DNA from: Sunxiuqinia elliptica
GTDB taxonomy: Bacteria > Bacteroidota > Bacteroidia > Bacteroidales > Prolixibacteraceae
Assembly: GCF_900113005.1 (NCBI RefSeq)
Contig: NZ_FONW01000011.1
Coordinates: 91,962 to 155,961, forward strand
Length of the DNA: 64,000 nt
Reading direction: 5' to 3'
Below, in pieces: positions 8,964 to 17,089 of this stretch. The position numbers were made by a program, and so were the translations under genes. The notes below the pieces were generated by a model, which was not told the origin of the DNA, ran no database searches, and saw nothing but the letters and a program-made list of their open reading frames with translations. Every line of letters begins with the position of its first letter. Positions within the stretch are counted from its first letter, which is position 1.

Positions 8964-11417
8964 ATGAAGATTTCCTACAATTGGTTGAAAGACTATATAG
9001 CTACAGACTTGACACCTCAACAACTGGAAGAGGTGTTGACTCAAACCGGACTCGAGATTGGCGGCATCGAAGAAGTTGAAAGCATCAAAGGTGGACTCCG
9101 CGGATTGGTAATCGGCGAAGTGTTGACTTGTGAAAAACATGCAAACTCAGATCACCTGAGTAAAACAACGGTCAATGTGGGAACTGATGAAATCCTTCCA
9201 ATTGTTTGTGGCGCACCAAATGTCGCTGCTGGTCAAAAGGTCGTTATTGCAACAGTAGGAACAAAATTATACAGCGGAGATGAAGAGTTTGTTATCAAGC
9301 GATCAAAAATCCGAGGTGAAGAATCAAAAGGAATGATCTGCGCTGAAGACGAGATTGGCTTGGGTGCTAGCCATGACGGCATCATGGTATTACCTGCCGA
9401 TGCTGTTGTTGGAACTCCAGCCAGTGAATATTTCAAGGTTGAATCAGACTTTGCCATTGAGGTGGACCTGACGCCAAACCGGATTGATGGCGCATCGCAC
9501 ATTGGTGTTGCCCGCGATTTGGCTGCCTACTTGAAACAAGAACAAGAGATTGCCTACACCAAGCCTTCTGTTGATTCATTCAAAACAGATGACCATGCGC
9601 TGGAAATTCCTGTTGAAGTAGGTACTCCAGAAGCTTGTCCTCGCTATGCTGGCGTTACCCTAACAGGAATTAAAATTGAGGAATCTCCTGAATGGCTTCA
9701 GAACCGATTAAAAGCAATTGGCTTAAATCCAATTAACAATGTGGTTGACATCACCAACTACGTTCTTTTTGAAACTGGCCAACCGCTTCATGCATTTGAT
9801 GCAGCAGAAATCAAAGGAAATAAAATTGAAGTGAAAACACTAGCTGCTGGCACCAAGTTCACCACGCTGGACGAAAGTGAACGTGAGCTACACGAAGACG
9901 ACCTGATGATTTGCAATGCAGAATCGGGCATGTGTATTGCTGGTGTTTTTGGAGGAATTCAATCAGGCGTTAAAGACAGCACAACAAGTATTTTCCTTGA
10001 GTCTGCTTGTTTTGATCCTGTTTACGTACGGAAAACAGCTCGCCGCCACGGATTGAACACAGATGCTTCGTTCCGTTTTGAACGCGGCACCGATCCTAAC
10101 GGAGTTATTTATGCGCTGAAACGTGCTGCCCTTTTAATTAAAGAAATTGCCGGAGGAAAAATCTCATCCGACATTATTGATATTTACCCAACACCGATTG
10201 AGGATTTCAAAGTAGAATTGAGCTATTCCAACGTTAAGCGCCTTATCGGAAAAGATTTGGGTGCAGAACGCATCAAGTTAATCCTTGAAGGACTGGAAAT
10301 TAAAATTGACCAGGAAACCGAAAACGGGCTTTCACTTTCAGTTCCTCCTTACCGTGTTGACGTAAGGCGCGAAGCAGACGTGGTTGAAGAAATTCTTCGA
10401 ATCTACGGCTACAACAATATTGAAATTCCAGCATTGGTTAATGCCTCTTTACAATACTCAGACCCACACGACCCGGTAAAAATCAGGAACCTGATGGCTG
10501 AAATGCTAACAGCCCAAGGATTCAACGAAATCTGGTCAAACTCATTAACCAAAGCATCGTATTACGAAAATGGCGAAACCTACAAAGATCAGCATACAGT
10601 AAAACTGTTTAACCCGCTGAGTAATGATTTGGGCGTTATGCGCCAAACGCTTCTTTACGGAGGCTTGGAAGCAATTGCCTACAATGCCAATCGCCAAAAT
10701 CCAAACTTGAGATTTTATGAATTTGGCAACTGCTATTTCCACAACAATACGGATTACAAAGACGACATCATTAAAAATTACCGGGAAGAAGAGCACTTAG
10801 CCCTTTTTGTTACCGGCCAAAAAGAAAAAGAAAACTGGACCAATAAGGAATCAGAAAGTACTTTCTTTCAACTAAAAACTTACGTTGAAAACTTGTTGGT
10901 TCGCATGGGTCTAAGAGCTCAAAACCTAAAGATTGACAGCTTCAACAATGAACTTCTATCTGAAGGTTTGGTTTATGCGACTCGTGACGGCAAAACCATT
11001 GTAAAATTTGGCATCGTTCATCCAAAGCTGCGCAAGCATTTTGATATTGATAACTTGGTTTACTATGCTGATTTATATATGGACAACATTATTCTTGAAC
11101 AGAAGAATAATCAAACCCTTTACAGCGAACTTCCAAAGTATCCTGAAGTAAAAAGAGATTTGGCCCTTCTGGTAAACCAATCACTTCAGTTCGGCGAAAT
11201 TCGTGACTTGGCATTCAAGGTTGAGAAGAAACTGCTTCGTGCAGTTGACCTGTTCGATGTTTACGAAGGCAACGGGGTTCCTGATGGCAAAAAATCGTAT
11301 GCTGTTAGTTTCACCCTTCGAGATGATGAAAAAACGCTCAAGGACAAACAGATCGATAAGATCATGCAAAAATTGATCTTCCAGTTTGAAAAGGAATTTG
11401 AGGCAAAACTAAGATAA
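8964..11417 (+). CDS. pheT: Phenylalanine--tRNA ligase beta subunit
   Basis: 817 aa, full length for bacterial PheT. Order of domains: N-terminal MKISYNWLKDYI, EMAP/tRNA-binding domain (about 40-150, VGTDEILPIVCGAPNV), B3/4 editing domain (about 210-390, NNVVDITNYV), B5 domain (about 410-480, SVPPYRVDVRREADVVEEILRIYGY), the synthetase-like core, and the C-terminal FDX-ACB anticodon-binding domain (about 725-817, YPEVKRDLALLV). It joins PheS in an alpha2-beta2 enzyme that charges tRNA-Phe. pheS is not adjacent. Own promoter and own terminator indicate a single-gene transcript. Confidence 0.97.
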   Translation: MKISYNWLKDYIATDLTPQQLEEVLTQTGLEIGGIEEVESIKGGLRGLVIGEVLTCEKHANSDHLSKTTVNVGTDEILPIVCGAPNVAAGQKVVIATVGTKLYSGDEEFVIKRSKIRGEESKGMICAEDEIGLGASHDGIMVLPADAVVGTPASEYFKVESDFAIEVDLTPNRIDGASHIGVARDLAAYLKQEQEIAYTKPSVDSFKTDDHALEIPVEVGTPEACPRYAGVTLTGIKIEESPEWLQNRLKAIGLNPINNVVDITNYVLFETGQPLHAFDAAEIKGNKIEVKTLAAGTKFTTLDESERELHEDDLMICNAESGMCIAGVFGGIQSGVKDSTTSIFLESACFDPVYVRKTARRHGLNTDASFRFERGTDPNGVIYALKRAALLIKEIAGGKISSDIIDIYPTPIEDFKVELSYSNVKRLIGKDLGAERIKLILEGLEIKIDQETENGLSLSVPPYRVDVRREADVVEEILRIYGYNNIEIPALVNASLQYSDPHDPVKIRNLMAEMLTAQGFNEIWSNSLTKASYYENGETYKDQHTVKLFNPLSNDLGVMRQTLLYGGLEAIAYNANRQNPNLRFYEFGNCYFHNNTDYKDDIIKNYREEEHLALFVTGQKEKENWTNKESESTFFQLKTYVENLLVRMGLRAQNLKIDSFNNELLSEGLVYATRDGKTIVKFGIVHPKLRKHFDIDNLVYYADLYMDNIILEQKNNQTLYSELPKYPEVKRDLALLVNQSLQFGEIRDLAFKVEKKLLRAVDLFDVYEGNGVPDGKKSYAVSFTLRDDEKTLKDKQIDKIMQKLIFQFEKEFEAKLR

Positions 11418-11421
11418 AAGC

Positions 11422-11455
11422 AAAAGCCATCAGGAACTTCCCGATGGCTTTTTTG
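11422..11455 (+). terminator. Terminator after pheT
   Basis: AAAAGCCATC (11422-11431), 11-nt loop, GATGGCTTTTTT; classical stem followed by T run just past the stop. Confidence 0.9.
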
Positions 11456-11546
11456 TTTCAGTATCTTTCAAGGGGAGCATTAGCACCCGACAGCGTTGCT
11501 ATACCTTGAGATAATGAACAACAAAAAGCAATAATCAAAACAAGCA

Positions 11547-12470
11547 ATGAGTACAAATCGAAAAGGAATAATGTATGCCATCATCACTGCTTTCTTGTGG
11601 GGATTTTTGGCGATTGTCCTCAAAGTAGCTGTTCAAGAAGTTGCACCACAAACAGTCGTTTGGTTCCGATTTGCCATTGCTTTCACCCTATTACTAGGCT
11701 GGCAAGCAACAAAACATCCCCAAAGCCTGAAAATACTAATCCGCCCGCCACTCATGCTCGTTTTTGCAGCCATGGCACTTTCATGGAATTACCTCGGATT
11801 TATGCTGGGAATTCATTACACCAGCCCGGGAAATGCTCAGCTTGTTATTCAAACCGGCCCAATTTTACTAGCACTTGCCGGGGTCGTTTTCTTCAAAGAA
11901 CAAATTCGCAAAACACAACTTTGGGGATTCGCCTTGGCCGCAGTAGGGTTTATTTTCTTTTACAGCCAACAAATCAAACTGATGGTCGGCGAAGAAGCGG
12001 AATACAATATGGGCATGCTGCTGACCTTTAGTGGAGCTTTGGCTTGGACCACCTATGCTGTTCTTCAAAAACAATTGGTTCTCAAACATACTGCAGGTGC
12101 TTTAAATCTGTTTTTGTTTGGCTTCCCCACCCTGGCTTATCTCCCATTTGTTGATTTCAGCCCACTCTTAAATCTCAGCTGGGAGTGGTGGTTGATTCTT
12201 CTTTTTCTCGGACTTAACACCCTGATTGCTTACGGTAGCTTAGCCCAGGCACTAAAATATACCCAAGCCAACAAAGTCAGCATCATCATCATTCTAAATC
12301 CGACGATTACCTTTTTAACGATGGGTTTACTCAATTGGCTGGATGTATCCTGGATTGAAGCCGAACGTTTTTCAATTCTGTCTTTATTGGGAGCACTAAC
12401 CATCCTTGCAGGAGCAGTACTGGTTGTCAGCAAAAAACGAACTATAAAATCGGGCAAGTCAGTCGCTTAA
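11547..12470 (+). CDS. EamA/DMT-family transporter
   Basis: 307 aa with ten predicted membrane segments as two EamA repeats (about 8-140 and 152-295) and a short basic C-terminus (SKKRTIKSG). The start MSTNRKGIMYAIITAFLWGFLAIVLK has the usual GFxxxxxK pattern of the first helix. Predicted small-molecule exporter of the inner membrane; substrate unknown. It differs strongly from the paralogues at 1800 and 14908, so not a recent duplication. Confidence 0.85.
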   Translation: MSTNRKGIMYAIITAFLWGFLAIVLKVAVQEVAPQTVVWFRFAIAFTLLLGWQATKHPQSLKILIRPPLMLVFAAMALSWNYLGFMLGIHYTSPGNAQLVIQTGPILLALAGVVFFKEQIRKTQLWGFALAAVGFIFFYSQQIKLMVGEEAEYNMGMLLTFSGALAWTTYAVLQKQLVLKHTAGALNLFLFGFPTLAYLPFVDFSPLLNLSWEWWLILLFLGLNTLIAYGSLAQALKYTQANKVSIIIILNPTITFLTMGLLNWLDVSWIEAERFSILSLLGALTILAGAVLVVSKKRTIKSGKSVA

Positions 12471-12668
12471 GTCGCCCTAAAAACTTCACAAATAGGGGAA
12501 TTCTGTCCACAGTTTTGCAATTCGAAAGGAAATCTTTAAACCACAATCAACAAAACGACTTTATTCCTAAGACACACAAACTGCGCCAATCAGTCAAATG
12601 CAGACTTATCCGATTTTATTTTGGCAAGGTTTTTCCATTGGTTAAGGATGATTAAAACAGGAGGTACA

Positions 12669-13283
12669 ATGGAAAAGAAAGATACAAACACAGATTTACT
12701 CTCCAGGCTGCTAAGTAAACGCTGGAGTCCTCGCCAATTTGATGATCAACAAATCTCAAAAAAGACCATTTCTCAGATTTTTGATGCGGGTAAAACAAGC
12801 ATGTCCTGTTTCAACGAACAGCCTTGGCGAGTAATTCTCGCGAGCAAAGATGATCCGCACTACAATAAGCTTTTTGAGTGCTTAACACCTGGCAATCAAC
12901 AATGGGTACAAACCGCTCCTCTTTTAGGAGTCGTGTTGGTCAAAAAACACTTCACTAAAAAAGACAAAGAAAACCGACACCGCTTCTATGACGCAGGCGC
13001 ATTTATGGCTTTCTCGACACTCAAAGCCGTTAGCCTAGGCCTGTTTGTTCACCAGATGGCAGGTTTTTCGGTCGAAAAAGTTCACCAAAACTTTCCAATC
13101 CCCGATGAGTTTGAGGCCATAACCTGCTTCGTCATCGGTCATGCAGCCAATCTTAATTCACTTTCGAAGGAACAAAGGGAGCAAGAACAAAAACGCACAC
13201 CGCGCAAGCCTGTCAATCATTTTCTCTTTGGTGCTAACTGGGACGAATCCTATCTCGATGCCAGTCATATTAGTTCAGATTAA
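12669..13283 (+). CDS. Nitroreductase-family flavoprotein
   Basis: 204 aa from the ATG at 12669, chosen because AGGAGG lies 6 nt upstream; a longer frame begins at a TTG at 12621 without such a site. The N-terminal RLLSKRWSPRQFDDQQIS and SMSCFNEQPWRVI match the FMN-binding nitroreductase fold (R-R/S-x-R-x-F, then N-x-Q-P-W). Members reduce nitroaromatics, quinones or flavins with NAD(P)H; the physiological substrate is unknown. The next gene begins 21 bp later and is probably in the same transcript. Confidence 0.85.
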   Translation: MEKKDTNTDLLSRLLSKRWSPRQFDDQQISKKTISQIFDAGKTSMSCFNEQPWRVILASKDDPHYNKLFECLTPGNQQWVQTAPLLGVVLVKKHFTKKDKENRHRFYDAGAFMAFSTLKAVSLGLFVHQMAGFSVEKVHQNFPIPDEFEAITCFVIGHAANLNSLSKEQREQEQKRTPRKPVNHFLFGANWDESYLDASHISSD

Positions 13284-13304
13284 TCTTATAAAGCAACGAA
13301 CACC

Positions 13305-13625
13305 ATGAAACATTTAAATAATCAATACAGCACGCTTGTTGAAGCTCTAAATGAATTGGCCAAACGAGGCTTCACCCACAACTTTAGAATTGACGACCGA
13401 GGGTTGATTACTGAAAAATCCGATCAAGTGATTCTTCCAAAGCAAGTAACACTTCAGGAATTTCATCGTTTTGAAGGAATGACGAATCCATCTGACATGA
13501 GCATTGTCTATGCGATTGAGACAAATTCAGGCTTAAAAGGAACAATTGTGGATTCATACGGAGCCAGTGGCTCTGAACAAATCTCCGAATTTATGAATCA
13601 AGTTATCCAAAAGCAGTTTGATTAA
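13305..13625 (+). CDS. Conserved small cytoplasmic protein of unknown function
   Basis: 106 aa, soluble, no signal peptide or membrane segment. The central motif EFHRFEGMTNPSDMSIVYAIET followed by KGTIVDSYG resembles a small Bacteroidota family that is often labelled phosphoribosylpyrophosphate synthetase in databases; it has no PRPP-binding loop and is far too short, so that name is not adopted. It sits 21 bp after the nitroreductase and may share its transcript. Confidence 0.7.
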   Translation: MKHLNNQYSTLVEALNELAKRGFTHNFRIDDRGLITEKSDQVILPKQVTLQEFHRFEGMTNPSDMSIVYAIETNSGLKGTIVDSYGASGSEQISEFMNQVIQKQFD

Positions 13626-13736
13626 ACCTTTAAAGCATCAAAGGAAGGAGCTTGACAATAAAAGAACGAGAGAAACAATTAATTTCAATATGCTACAAAA
13701 TACCTTTACATTCTGATTATGAAGAAGTAATTAGGC

Positions 13737-13744
13737 TATATTTG
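13737..13744 (+). promoter_or_regulatory. -7 promoter element before the phosphotriesterase-like gene
   Basis: TATATTTG, 17 nt before the ATG at 13762; no clear -33 TTTG. The short leader it would give is typical for the phylum. Confidence 0.5.
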
Positions 13745-13761
13745 AACAAAAATCATCTCGC

Positions 13762-14757
13762 ATGAACAAAGTTCTAATATTCCTATTAACCATTACCAGC
13801 ATTAGCTGCTCTTCTGATCCCAATGGGAAAATCATTACCGTTTCAGGACTCATTTCTCCAGCCCAACTAGGAACGACCTTAGCGCACGAACATGTTTTAG
13901 TCGATTTCTCAGGAGCAGCCAACTACACCCCAGAAAACTACAACCAACAAGAAGCCTTCGACTGGATTCTTCCGGAATTGCTAAAACTAAAAGCTCATGG
14001 TGTGCAAACGTTAATCGAATGCACCCCTAACCATGTTGGTAGAGATGTCGTTCTGCTAAAACAACTGACCGAAAAAAGCGGCATTACTTTGATTACAAAC
14101 ACCGGCTTTTACGGAGCACAAAACAACAAATTTATTCCAGTCCATGTGATTGACATGTCAGCAGAAGCAATTGCTACCTTTTTTATTGCTGAGTTTGAGC
14201 AAGGCATTGAAGGCTCGGGCGTCAAACCCGGATTTATCAAGATTGCCGTTAACCGCAAACCGCTTTCTGAGTTCCATGCCAAGCTGGTACGAGCCGCCGC
14301 TATTGCCCATCGAGCCACCGGACTCACCATCATGTCGCATACCGGCCCAGCCACACCTGCCTTTCAGCAACTTGAAATTTTAAGCGAAGAAGGTGTTGCT
14401 CCATCTGCTTTTATCTGGACACATGCCAGTGATGAAAAAGACTGGCACAAACTTGTTGAAGCAGCCCGCCTTGGAGCATGGATTTCAATTGATAAGTTTG
14501 GCTGGAACGCTTCTCTTTTAAACGGAGAACTGCTTCTTTACTTAAAGAACGAGGGCGTATTGGACAAAATTCTGATTTCGCATGATGCCGGATGGTATGA
14601 TCCCAACAAGCCCGACCATCCCTTTAAAAGTTATACCCCCATTTTTGAAACACTGATTCCCAACCTTAAGGTGAAAGGATTTAGTGCTTCCGAAATTAAA
14701 CAGTTGCTAGTCAAAAATCCAGCGCGAGCATTTACGGTCGAAAAGCGTACGTTATAA
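13762..14757 (+). CDS. Phosphotriesterase-family amidohydrolase, lipoprotein
   Basis: 331 aa with a lipobox near residue 15 (TSISCSS). All metal-site residues of the PTE/Php family can be located: H42 and H44 (AHEHV), the bridging lysine K160 (GFIKIAVN), H193 (MSHTGP), H221 (WTHASDE) and D275 (SHDAGW), so a binuclear hydrolase is predicted. The native reaction could be a lactonase, phosphodiesterase or related activity; family members vary and the sequence does not decide. Membrane anchoring in the envelope is less common for the family. Monocistronic by context. Confidence 0.88.
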   Translation: MNKVLIFLLTITSISCSSDPNGKIITVSGLISPAQLGTTLAHEHVLVDFSGAANYTPENYNQQEAFDWILPELLKLKAHGVQTLIECTPNHVGRDVVLLKQLTEKSGITLITNTGFYGAQNNKFIPVHVIDMSAEAIATFFIAEFEQGIEGSGVKPGFIKIAVNRKPLSEFHAKLVRAAAIAHRATGLTIMSHTGPATPAFQQLEILSEEGVAPSAFIWTHASDEKDWHKLVEAARLGAWISIDKFGWNASLLNGELLLYLKNEGVLDKILISHDAGWYDPNKPDHPFKSYTPIFETLIPNLKVKGFSASEIKQLLVKNPARAFTVEKRTL

Positions 14758-14907
14758 CAAGCTGTTTCCATAGTCGCTAGTTGTCACTTCCCTCGTAAAA
14801 AAACCCGCGAGACGAATTAAGGAATGATTAAAATTGGCTGCCAGCTCCGTAGTGCGGCCTTCAATCCAATAGACTATGCCTAGCTTTACCCACCAAATAA
14901 AGAATAC

Positions 14908-15807
14908 ATGTGGGTACTACTGGCTCTGCTTTCTGCATTCCTTCTCGGAATCTATGATGTTTTAAAGAAAATCTCGGTGAATAACAATGCCGTTATGATG
15001 GTGCTGTTATTCTCGACTCTTACCGGTGCATTGTTATTTGTACCTCCGGTTGTTGGTTCGGTATTCTTCCCAGATTTTTTCCAATCGATCAACCTTTACG
15101 TTCCCACAATATCCGTACACGAACATCTCCTGATCTTGGTAAAAACACTCTTGGTGCTTTCAAGTTGGATCCTGGCTTTTACCGCAATGAAGCATCTACC
15201 AATAACCATCGTCACCCCCATCCGGGCAACAGGCCCCATCTGGACCTTGATTGGAGCTATTCTAATCTTCAACGAACAACTGAACCTGATGCAGTGGCTC
15301 GGAATTCTAACGACGCTTATCTTCTTCTACTTACTTTCAACCGCAGGCAAGCTCGAAGGAATCAATTTTCGGAAGAATGCCTGGGTGTTTTTCATTATTG
15401 GCGGCACCTTGCTCGGGGCAGCCAGTGGATTGTATGATAAGTTTATCATCCGGAAGATTGACCGGCTAGCTGTTCAGGCTTGGTTTTCATTTTACCAGGT
15501 AATCGTCATGCTTCCAATTGTTGCACTTTTTCGATGGACCAAACCTCCTCGCAAACGCACTCCTTTCTCCTGGCGATGGAGTATTCCTGCCATCGGATTA
15601 TTTCTGGTTTTAGCTGATTTTGCCTATTTTTATGCATTGAGTTACGAGGGCTCTATGATTGCAGTCATTTCGGCTCTACGACGTGGTGGTGTATTGGTTG
15701 CCTTTGCAATGGGAGCCTTGCTTTTTCATGAGCGCAACATACGCCAAAAAGGAATCTACTTGGCTGGAATTTTGGCCGGCATTCTCTTGATTAGCTTTGG
15801 CAGCTAA
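14908..15807 (+). CDS. EamA/DMT-family transporter
   Basis: 299 aa, about ten membrane segments. [24 protein letters not shown] opens the first repeat; the second repeat starts near residue 155 ([19 protein letters not shown]). The position of charged residues in the first helices (D17/K20/K21) and the repeat of YDxxxK in both halves are visible signs of internal duplication. Predicted inner-membrane metabolite exporter of unknown substrate. The macro-domain gene follows 41 bp later on the same strand. Confidence 0.85.
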   Translation: MWVLLALLSAFLLGIYDVLKKISVNNNAVMMVLLFSTLTGALLFVPPVVGSVFFPDFFQSINLYVPTISVHEHLLILVKTLLVLSSWILAFTAMKHLPITIVTPIRATGPIWTLIGAILIFNEQLNLMQWLGILTTLIFFYLLSTAGKLEGINFRKNAWVFFIIGGTLLGAASGLYDKFIIRKIDRLAVQAWFSFYQVIVMLPIVALFRWTKPPRKRTPFSWRWSIPAIGLFLVLADFAYFYALSYEGSMIAVISALRRGGVLVAFAMGALLFHERNIRQKGIYLAGILAGILLISFGS

Positions 15808-15848
15808 TTGCTACAACATTCAAGAAAAACAACAAAAATAATTCCCCA

Positions 15849-16355
15849 ATGGATCGTATTCAGCTTTTACAAGGAGACATCACGGAGATGCATGTTGACG
15901 CCATCGTAAATGCCGCGAACCGAAGCTTACTCGGCGGAGGAGGTGTGGATGGAGCCATCCACCGGGCTGCAGGATCCAAACTTTTAGAAGCCTGCAAAAA
16001 ACTAGACGGATGCGAAACAGGAGAAGCCAAAATTACCTTGGGGTATCGCCTTCCGGCCCGCTATGTTATTCACACGGTAGGCCCCGTTTGGCATGGAGGC
16101 CAAATTGGAGAACCGGAGCAGTTAGCCTCTGCTTACTACAATAGCTTAAAGCTAGCCAAAGAGCATCAACTTGCAACCATTGCCTTTCCCAACATCAGTA
16201 CGGGAGTTTATGCTTTCCCCAAACGACAAGCTGCAGAAATTGCAATAAAAACGGTTGCTGACTTTCTCAAAAATGACACTTCCATTGAAGAAGTCACTTT
16301 CTGCGTGTATGATGATGAAAACTACGAAATATATGAACAGTTACTAGAGTTATAA
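15849..16355 (+). CDS. Macro-domain protein, O-acetyl-ADP-ribose deacetylase (YmdB-like)
   Basis: 168 aa, one complete macro domain. [26 protein letters not shown] (about residues 18-44) is the ADP-ribose-binding signature of the MacroD/YmdB group, with the later [14 protein letters not shown] phosphate-binding loop. The family hydrolyses O-acetyl-ADP-ribose and can remove ADP-ribose from proteins. Cytoplasmic. It probably shares a transcript with the upstream EamA gene; functional link unknown. Confidence 0.92.
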   Translation: MDRIQLLQGDITEMHVDAIVNAANRSLLGGGGVDGAIHRAAGSKLLEACKKLDGCETGEAKITLGYRLPARYVIHTVGPVWHGGQIGEPEQLASAYYNSLKLAKEHQLATIAFPNISTGVYAFPKRQAAEIAIKTVADFLKNDTSIEEVTFCVYDDENYEIYEQLLEL

Positions 16356-16380
16356 TGTAGCAACATCAAACAGCCTAAAA

Positions 16381-16414
16381 CTCAGAAGTGAGAACAATTT
16401 TCTCATTATGAGAA
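16381..16414 (+). promoter_or_regulatory. Upstream activator site A (sigma-54 enhancer candidate)
   Basis: TTCTCATTATGAGAA (16400-16414) is a perfect palindrome. Exactly 20 bp further upstream a second right half-site TGAGAA (16389-16394) is paired with CTCA (16381-16384). The same 15-bp pattern occurs at 19571 and, imperfectly and twice, at 21737-21771, each time before a -24/-12 promoter. Confidence 0.7.
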
Positions 16415-16492
16415 TAACAAAGCGAACCATTCCTCTGATCATAACATCAGGTTTATTCTCTTTATTAAGCGCTTAAAGCAACAAGCAAAATT

Positions 16493-16509
16493 ACGGCATA
16501 ACAATTGCC
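16493..16509 (+). promoter_or_regulatory. Sigma-54 promoter candidate for the outer-membrane protein and hybrid kinase
   Basis: ACGGCATAACAATTGCC has the invariant GG (16495-16496), ten bases, then GC (16507-16508) of -24/-12 promoters. Predicted transcription start is about 24 nt before the ATG at 16543. The palindromic activator site ends 80 bp upstream. Confidence 0.65.
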
Positions 16510-16542
16510 CTCTTAGCATAAATTCAAAATTGTACGGACTTC

Positions 16543-17034
16543 ATGAAAGCAATTCGGTCGTTAACTTTAATCCTCCTTATTTGTTTAATTGGTCAAGGAA
16601 AGTTACTGGCACAGAAAGACTACTATACTGGTATTGGCTTTCGCGCAGGCCCAATGGCAGGAATATCGTTGAAACATTTTATTGCTTCGGATGCAGCGCT
16701 TGAAGGAATTTTCAGTTCACGTTGGCATGGCACTTTGATTCAGGCACTGTACGAAAAACATCATGATGTTTTTAACGATCCCAATTTTAACCTGTACTAT
16801 GGCGGCGGCGCACATTTTGGGTATTGGGATTTGAATGGGCATCAGCATCCGTGGTACGACAAAAGTGGAACTTATTCTGCCTTTGGGATTGACGGAATTA
16901 TCGGTTTGGAGTACAGTTTGGATGAAGCCCCAATTAGCTTCTCACTCGACTGGAAACCCATGCTAAACCTAATTAACTACTCCGGTTTCTGGATGGACGA
17001 TATCGGACTTTCAATCCGGTTCAACTTCAGATAA
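16543..17034 (+). CDS. Small outer-membrane beta-barrel-like protein
   Basis: 163 aa with a signal peptide (cleavage after about IGQGKLLA, residue 23). The mature part alternates short hydrophobic strands with polar turns (GIGFRAGPMAGISLKHF, NLYYGGGAHFGYW) and ends in ...SIRFNFR, compatible with an eight-strand barrel. No enzymatic motif. It is 55 bp upstream of the hybrid kinase and shares its sigma-54 promoter, so it may be an envelope target or sensor component of that pathway. Function unknown. Confidence 0.65.
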   Translation: MKAIRSLTLILLICLIGQGKLLAQKDYYTGIGFRAGPMAGISLKHFIASDAALEGIFSSRWHGTLIQALYEKHHDVFNDPNFNLYYGGGAHFGYWDLNGHQHPWYDKSGTYSAFGIDGIIGLEYSLDEAPISFSLDWKPMLNLINYSGFWMDDIGLSIRFNFR

Positions 17035-17089
17035 ACTAAACCTTTCTTACCAATTTTAAAGACAACGATTGCATTCAAAATTATAGTTG

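Noticed and set aside
1800..15807. Three EamA transporters as a possible duplication cluster
   Set aside because: They are highly divergent and scattered among unrelated genes; the family is simply abundant.
16465..16476. TTAAGCGCTTAA palindrome before the sigma-54 promoter
   Set aside because: Single copy, not present at the other two promoters; may be chance.
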